Positions 1 to 3,726 of a DNA stretch of 6,036 bases are shown one piece after another. The position numbers and the translations under genes were made by a program. Origin of the DNA: an uncultured Ruminococcus sp. (GTDB lineage Bacteria > Bacillota > Clostridia > Oscillospirales > Acutalibacteraceae); the NCBI GenBank assembly GCA_902773165.1, contig CACYDO010000028.1, forward strand, positions 1 to 6,036, given 5' to 3'. Numbering within the stretch: position 1 is the first letter of the stretch; every line of letters begins with the position of its first letter. Below the pieces are notes generated by a model that was not told the origin of the DNA, searched no databases, and saw nothing but the letters and a program-made list of their open reading frames with translations.

Positions 1-14
1 AGTTTTAAAGTAAA

Positions 15-20
15 AGAGGA
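15..20 (+). promoter_or_regulatory. Shine-Dalgarno site of the VanW-family gene
   Basis: AGAGGA lies six bases before the ATG at 27 and fixes that start. No promoter can be judged because the window begins only 26 bases upstream of the start codon. Confidence 0.8.
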
Positions 21-26
21 AATAAA

Positions 27-1628
27 ATGAATAACGAAACGAAAGGAAACCTCTCCGCAGATTCTGCGCCGAAAAGCAGAGAACTGTCCGACGCTCCGCG
101 CAGCAAGAAGAAAAGAGCTTTCGGGATCGCCGTTCCGATCGCTGCTGCTGCCGTTATTCTCACGGCAGGCGTTGTTGCTTCTTCCGTAAGCCTTGGAATG
201 TTTGAAAGCGAAACGCATGAGGCGTTTATCGCCACAAAACAAAGTGCAGCAGAGCTTGCCGCTCCGGAAGGTATCTTCCTCGAAGGTATCTCGGTTCAGG
301 GCGTTGACTTAGGCGGTCAGACAATGAAAGCTGCACGCGAGCTGCTCACTGTGAAGGAGTCGGAAATGATCCCTTCCATGAATTATTCGCTCAACTGCAG
401 CGACAAGATCATCTATCTTACTGAAGATGATTTTGACTTCACCTTCGATACAGTCAAAGCGCTGAACGAAGCATACGAGTACAGCGAGTATATGCGCGGT
501 CTGCTCATGAGCGAAAACAGAACAAAGCTCAAGGGCGATGAGATCAGAGATTACCCGATCACTATGACTATGGACGAAAAGTCCATAAAAACAGCCTGCG
601 ACGGCGTTGCAAAAAAAGTCAATGTTGAAATGCAGGACGCTCACGTTACCAATATCGACGTATCAAAAGAAAAGGTTGCCGATATGTTCTCCTTCGCAGA
701 GGGCGTTACAGGATTTGAGCTTAATGTTGACGATCTCGTTACTCAGCTCGATACCCTCATTAAAAATCAGGAGTACAGCGCAGACATCATCGGCGAAATG
801 ACTGAGATCAAGCCTACAATAGATCTCGTTAACCTTAAAAAGAACCTCGTTCTTATCTCGCAGTACGTCACCTATTCCGGAAACACCTGGGCTGGCAATA
901 TGAACATGACCCGTGCGTTTGAGCTGATGAACGGCTCGATCATCAAGCCCGGCGAGGTGTTCTCATTTAACGGAAAAACCGGCAACTCCAACCTCGCGGA
1001 AAACGGATTCTATTCCGCAGGCGTTATTGTCAACGGCGCGGAAGCAAACGGTATCGGCGGCGGTATCTGCCAGTCTGCAACGACTATCTATAACGCTGCT
1101 ATCAGAGCAGATATGACGGTAGTTGAACGTGAACCGCACACGTGGCCTTCTGTATACGTTCCGATCGGTATCGACTCAGCTATCGACTACGGCAACATCG
1201 ACATGAAGTTCCGCAACGACACAGAGCATGAGGTCTACCTCATCTGCTATATGGACGGCGGTACGCTTAACGCCTTTATCTATGGCTACAAGCCGTCAGA
1301 TTTCGACGAGATCTGCACAAACTCATGGTATACCGGCGCTGTCGGCGGCGGATTCGGCGCTCAGGCAGAGAGAAAGTATTACAAGGACGGCAAGCTCGTT
1401 AAAACAACCGATCTTCCTTCTTCCTTCTACGCAAACGGCGGCGGTACAAGCTACAGCATGGACGAAGAACCGAAGGGTTATGTATTCAAACGAGTTTTCA
1501 CCGATAAAGAAGCAGAAGCACCTGTAAATACAGATTCTTCTCAGCCGCAGGAAACAGATTCAGACAAAGCAGAAACAGGTGAAGCCGAAAAAGCTGCCAC
1601 CGATGAAGCTGCTTCAGGAACAGAGTAA
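27..1628 (+). CDS. VanW-family membrane-anchored envelope protein (YoaR-like)
   Basis: A 533-residue protein with a hydrophilic basic N-terminus (RSKKKR near 26-30), then one hydrophobic segment at about 31-55 that should anchor it with the rest outside the cell. Residues ~80-265 resemble the putative peptidoglycan-binding domain that precedes VanW in YoaR-like proteins, with the opening pattern GIFLEGISVQGVDLGG. Residues ~285-420 form the VanW domain: KPGEVFSFNGKTG, then GIGGGICQSATTIYNAA, then EREPHTWPSVYVPIGIDSAI. The last ~40 residues are an acidic, Glu/Ala/Thr-rich low-complexity tail. The biochemical role of VanW domains is not established; a cell-wall function is inferred from the family and predicted location. 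The start is supported by AGAGGA at 15-20, six bases before the ATG. The gene ends at its own terminator and converges with rpe. The family name comes from a vancomycin cluster, but nothing here indicates resistance. Confidence 0.93.
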   Translation: MNNETKGNLSADSAPKSRELSDAPRSKKKRAFGIAVPIAAAAVILTAGVVASSVSLGMFESETHEAFIATKQSAAELAAPEGIFLEGISVQGVDLGGQTMKAARELLTVKESEMIPSMNYSLNCSDKIIYLTEDDFDFTFDTVKALNEAYEYSEYMRGLLMSENRTKLKGDEIRDYPITMTMDEKSIKTACDGVAKKVNVEMQDAHVTNIDVSKEKVADMFSFAEGVTGFELNVDDLVTQLDTLIKNQEYSADIIGEMTEIKPTIDLVNLKKNLVLISQYVTYSGNTWAGNMNMTRAFELMNGSIIKPGEVFSFNGKTGNSNLAENGFYSAGVIVNGAEANGIGGGICQSATTIYNAAIRADMTVVEREPHTWPSVYVPIGIDSAIDYGNIDMKFRNDTEHEVYLICYMDGGTLNAFIYGYKPSDFDEICTNSWYTGAVGGGFGAQAERKYYKDGKLVKTTDLPSSFYANGGGTSYSMDEEPKGYVFKRVFTDKEAEAPVNTDSSQPQETDSDKAETGEAEKAATDEAASGTE

Positions 1629-1641
1629 AAACAATAAATTG

Positions 1642-1683
1642 ATCCCCATGCTGACGGGCTGTCCCGAAGCATGGGGATTTTTT
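1642..1683 (+). terminator. Intrinsic terminator of the VanW-family gene
   Basis: A perfect 10-bp stem, ATCCCCATGC (1642-1651) with GCATGGGGAT (1669-1678), is followed by a run of six T at 1678-1683. Within the 17-base loop, CGGG (1655-1658) pairs with CCCG (1663-1666) around a CTGT loop, so the hairpin can extend coaxially. It begins 13 bases after the stop codon. Read on the - strand, the same stem is followed by a TTTATTGTTTTT stretch, so it may also serve as a distal stop for the convergent rpe transcript. Confidence 0.92.
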
Positions 1684-1783
1684 GTATGTTTTACTTTTTT
1701 ATTAATATGTCAATTAAATTATCTGATTTAACGATAATCGTAAAATGTTACGTGAAACTCTGCCGCAGCGCCCCGCATTAAAA

Positions 1784-1808
1784 GCCCTGTCAGTTGGCTA
1801 CAGGAAGA
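1784..1808 (+). repeat. Hairpin repeat, copy 1
   Basis: A 25-base unit identical at 21 positions to the copy at 1883-1907. It forms CCTGT (1786-1790) paired with ACAGG (1800-1804), with AG/CT able to pair inside the loop, and ends in the shared sequence GGAAGA. A 7-bp inverted repeat, TGCCGCA (1761-1767) with TGCGGCA (1822-1828), encloses the hairpin. The function is unknown. Confidence 0.65.
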
Positions 1809-1882
1809 ACAAATTAAAATATGCGGCAATAAAGTTAAACTGCATATAAAGTTGGGCGTTAATTGCCTGCGGTCGCTTGATC

Positions 1883-1907
1883 GCCCGGTTAGTTAGCTAC
1901 CGGAAGA
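1883..1907 (+). repeat. Hairpin repeat, copy 2
   Basis: The second copy starts 99 bases after the first. CCGGT (1885-1889) pairs with ACCGG (1899-1903). Compared with copy 1, the middle base pair of the stem changes from T-A to G-C on both sides, so pairing is kept; the other two differences fall in the loop. An outer stem, CTGCGGTC (1867-1874) with GGCCGCGG (1916-1923), encloses it with two G-U pairs on the + strand, mirroring the arrangement of copy 1. Confidence 0.65.
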
Positions 1908-1982
1908 TTAAGTTGGGCCGCGGAACTAAGACATGCTTATTTACCGTTATTTAATTACCGAAGTAATAAACAGTGCAGATCG

Positions 1983-2633
1983 TTATTCACACAATGCTTT
2001 TAAATTAGCTATCGCCTCGGCAGCGTTTTCTGCTTTGAAAACGCCCGTACCCGAAACGCTGATGTCAATTCCTGCTTCTGCACACTCAGCTATTGTGCTT
2101 TCGTTTATACCGCCGTCGGCTTCTATAACAATTTCCTTGCCGATACTTTGTGCATATTGCTTTATCTCCTTCACCTTCGGCAGCATATCAGCCATGAATG
2201 ACTGTCCGCCGAATCCCGGCTCTACCGTCATCACAAGCACCATGTACAGCTTGTCGAGATACGGGAAAACTGCGCTTGCCGGAGTATTCGGCTTGACCGA
2301 AAGAGCAGCCTTGATGCCATAGCTGTTTATGAGATCCAGCGTCTTCCCGATATCACTGTCGCACTCAACATGGATCGTGATTATATCAGCTCCTGCTTCG
2401 GCAAAATCCTTTATGTAGCGCTCCGGCTCGCTTATCATCAGATGAACGTCAAACGGCAGCTTCGTGTACGGTCTGCCCCATTTGATTACAGGCGCGCCAA
2501 ACGTGATATTGGGAACAAAGTGCCCGTCCATAACGTCTAAATGAATAAGATCGGCTCCTGCTTTGTCCATTCTTACAAGCTCGTCGCCAAGCTTTGAAAA
2601 ATCACATGATAAAAAAGATGGTGCTATTTTCAT
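1983..2633 (-). CDS. rpe: Ribulose-phosphate 3-epimerase
   Basis: A 216-residue cytoplasmic TIM-barrel enzyme, close to the usual ~220, that interconverts D-ribulose 5-phosphate and D-xylulose 5-phosphate in the pentose phosphate pathway. Diagnostic blocks run in order: KIAPSFLSCDF at the N-terminus, HLDVMDGHFVPN (His31, Asp33, Met35), DVHLMI (His64), MTVEPGFGGQ (135-144) and EADGGI (Asp173). By family analogy His31, Asp33, His64 and Asp173 form the metal/acid-base site. The late phosphate-binding loop reads SGTGVF (194-199) where AGSAVF-like sequences are common; this is probably a benign variant. The start is set by GAGGAG six bases upstream. The gene lies 3 bases after the CPBP gene stop, so the two are likely cotranscribed. 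It converges with the VanW gene. Confidence 0.96.
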   Translation of the reverse strand: MKIAPSFLSCDFSKLGDELVRMDKAGADLIHLDVMDGHFVPNITFGAPVIKWGRPYTKLPFDVHLMISEPERYIKDFAEAGADIITIHVECDSDIGKTLDLINSYGIKAALSVKPNTPASAVFPYLDKLYMVLVMTVEPGFGGQSFMADMLPKVKEIKQYAQSIGKEIVIEADGGINESTIAECAEAGIDISVSGTGVFKAENAAEAIANLKALCE

Positions 2634-2636
2634 ATC

Positions 2637-3581
2637 TTACTCCTCTGTATTTTGCTCTGTCTCGGCCGCTTCTGCCGGATTATTCTGCTTCTTAGGCTCG
2701 TAAAAAATAAATAATACCGCCGCCAGAATCAGCATGGGCAATGCCCCTATTACGCCGTTCGGCGCAGGCCCTAAGATCATAGAGCCGTATTCATTCGTAT
2801 TGAAAAGAATCGGCAGCGTTGCGATCGCATTGAATGCACCGTGGAAAAGCGTCGGAACAATAATGCATTCGGAACGATCATATATATAGCTCAGTATGAT
2901 CCCTATCAGCGTCGTTATATAACAGAACGCTATAACGCCCAGCCACGGTGCGCCGAAATAGTCCGTTCCGTACTCGTAGCCTACCAATACGATAAGCGGC
3001 GCATGCCACAGCCCCCAGATAACTCCGGAAATTATCAATCCCGGTTTTTTGCCCGTAAGCCTTTGTATTGCCGGCGTCATATATCCCCGCCAGCCGATCT
3101 CTTCACCGATAGCCGCAATCATATTGATAAACGGCGCTATGGTGATCGCTTGAACTAACTGTACAGCAAATAAAGTCTTTATCGGCATACCCTGCACAGT
3201 TCCGTCGGAAATATCTATTCCCTGTTGAGAAATCATCTCCGTAAACCCGGGCATTTCCGCACTGAAATCCTTCGGATATACGCAGAAGAATACGGCTGCT
3301 CCTATAATTGTCAAGACTGTCGGCACAAACCACGCAAACAAAAACCAGCCTATATTTTTCTTGATATTCGGCTTCCAATTAATACCGGAACGCTTTTTTG
3401 TCAAGCCCTTGCATACTATCGCAGTTACGCACCCCGGGATCCACATTCCCACTATAGCTCCAAGCTGAAAATATTCTATCAGCCTTGTACACAAGAAATA
3501 TTCAAAAACATATGTCAGGAGAAATGTCAGTCCAATGTACAAACACAGGCGTCTGACTTCGCTCTTTTTTTCATCAGTCAT
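2637..3581 (-). CDS. CPBP-family intramembrane metalloprotease (CAAX protease / bacteriocin-immunity type)
   Basis: A 314-residue, very hydrophobic polytopic membrane protein. Counting from the ATG at 3581, it carries the conserved family motifs: EEIGWRG (Glu160, Glu161, Arg165), WHAP in a hydrophobic helix (His193), and FHGAFNA (His247, Asn251). These residues form the metal site of the CPBP/Rce1-like fold, and all are present, so an active protease is likely. Substrates of bacterial members are mostly unknown; some are linked to bacteriocin self-immunity, but no bacteriocin gene is visible here. The C-terminus is a short Glu/Asn-rich hydrophilic tail. A GTG three codons upstream (3590) is in frame, but the Shine-Dalgarno AAGGAG overlaps that GTG and sits eight bases before the ATG, so the ATG is preferred. 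It is followed 3 bases later by rpe. Confidence 0.92.
   Translation of the reverse strand: MTDEKKSEVRRLCLYIGLTFLLTYVFEYFLCTRLIEYFQLGAIVGMWIPGCVTAIVCKGLTKKRSGINWKPNIKKNIGWFLFAWFVPTVLTIIGAAVFFCVYPKDFSAEMPGFTEMISQQGIDISDGTVQGMPIKTLFAVQLVQAITIAPFINMIAAIGEEIGWRGYMTPAIQRLTGKKPGLIISGVIWGLWHAPLIVLVGYEYGTDYFGAPWLGVIAFCYITTLIGIILSYIYDRSECIIVPTLFHGAFNAIATLPILFNTNEYGSMILGPAPNGVIGALPMLILAAVLFIFYEPKKQNNPAEAAETEQNTEE
2640..2645 (-). promoter_or_regulatory. rpe Shine-Dalgarno site embedded in the end of the CPBP gene
   Basis: On the - strand GAGGAG encodes the final two Glu codons of the CPBP protein, is followed directly by its TAA, and lies six bases before the rpe ATG. A ribosome finishing the upstream gene therefore sits over the rpe initiation site, which suggests translational coupling. 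Confidence 0.85.
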
Positions 3582-3589
3582 ATTCAGCA

Positions 3590-3595
3590 CTCCTT
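3590..3595 (-). promoter_or_regulatory. Shine-Dalgarno site that decides the CPBP gene start
   Basis: AAGGAG on the - strand is eight bases before the ATG at 3581. It overlaps the in-frame GTG at 3590-3588, so that GTG cannot use it. The site lies a few bases after the T run of the hairpin at 3598-3630. Confidence 0.8.
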
Positions 3596-3597
3596 AT

Positions 3598-3630
3598 AAA
3601 ACACGAGGCAGTTATAAAACTGCCTCTCGT
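3598..3630 (-). terminator. Terminator-like hairpin directly upstream of the CPBP ribosome site
   Basis: On the - strand GAGGCAGTT (complement of 3618-3626) pairs with AACTGCCTC (complement of 3605-3613) over a four-base loop. A two-base bulge separates this from two outer base pairs, and TTTT follows at 3601-3598. It could end the transcript of the large upstream gene. On the + strand the stem is followed by TTTGTTT, so it may work both ways. It lies so close to the CPBP Shine-Dalgarno site that a leader hairpin or attenuator is an alternative. Confidence 0.6.
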
Positions 3631-3637
3631 TTGTTTA

Positions 3638-3722
3638 TGGCAACACCGCACAAATACCGTCTAACGACTCAGCACCAAATCTGACTAACCATCTTTGGCA
3701 CTAAATTTGTGTGGTATTGCCA
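3638..3722. mobile_element. MITE-like 85-bp inverted-repeat element flanked by TA
   Basis: The ends are 18-bp terminal inverted repeats matching at 16 positions: TGGCAACACCGCACAAAT (3638-3655) and the complement of ATTTGTGTGGTATTGCCA (3705-3722). TA flanks both sides (3636-3637 and 3723-3724), as expected for a target duplication of the IS630/Tc1-mariner type. A second, inner inverted repeat, AGCACCAAA (3671-3679) with TTTGGCACT (3694-3702), is offset by 15 bases on one side and 2 on the other. There is no room for a transposase, so mobility would need one in trans. It sits two bases past the stop codon of the large gene and leaves that gene intact. The family assignment is inferred from TIR and TA only. 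Confidence 0.6.
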
Positions 3723-3726
3723 TATA

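Larger units (their letters stand above)
1761..1923 (+). ncRNA. Candidate structured RNA made of two similar hairpin domains
   Basis: Two domains (1761-1828 and 1867-1923) each have an outer stem enclosing a conserved inner hairpin plus GGAAGA. Between them a further hairpin is possible: ATATGCGG (1819-1826) with CTGCATAT (1840-1847), containing one G-U pair. G-U pairs in the domain 2 outer stem and in this hairpin would become C-A mismatches on the - strand, so the + strand is the better RNA. No promoter or terminator of its own was recognised. It could instead be two degenerate copies of a dispersed repeat. No known RNA family was recognised. Confidence 0.35.
1684..1982. other. Convergent intergenic region with structured repeats
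   Basis: This gap has no convincing gene. The left part (1684-1760) is AT-rich and holds a short palindrome ACGATAATCGT (1731-1741) overlapping a small hairpin CGTAA/TTACG (1739-1752). The middle (1761-1923) is richer in GC and contains two related hairpin units. The right part (1924-1982) is AT-rich, with a CTTCGG-capped 5-bp hairpin on the - strand (1954-1967) just after rpe. As both flanking genes point into it, it is unlikely to hold their promoters. Confidence 0.7.

Noticed and set aside
309..644. A - strand open frame inside the VanW gene
   Set aside because: The + strand frame has clear domain motifs; the antisense product has no family features.
27..1628. VanW as a vancomycin-resistance gene
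   Set aside because: VanW-domain proteins are widespread in Gram-positive bacteria, and no vanHAX, vanRS or vanY-like gene is present in the window.
1731..1752. Short palindrome ACGATAATCGT with an overlapping hairpin as an operator
   Set aside because: It is only 5 bp per arm, in an AT-rich stretch between convergent gene ends where no promoter is expected.
1954..1967. CTTCGG-capped 5-bp hairpin after rpe as its terminator
   Set aside because: The stem is short and AT-rich and no T run follows it on the - strand.
1933..2322. A 129-codon + strand open frame overlapping rpe
   Set aside because: It mostly lies antisense to the conserved rpe coding sequence and has no domain or good ribosome site.
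3588..3590. GTG as the CPBP gene start
   Set aside because: The Shine-Dalgarno AAGGAG overlaps this GTG and is correctly spaced for the ATG at 3581 instead.
3225..3599. A + strand open frame opposite the CPBP gene
   Set aside because: It is antisense to a confident membrane-protease gene and its product is low in recognisable features.
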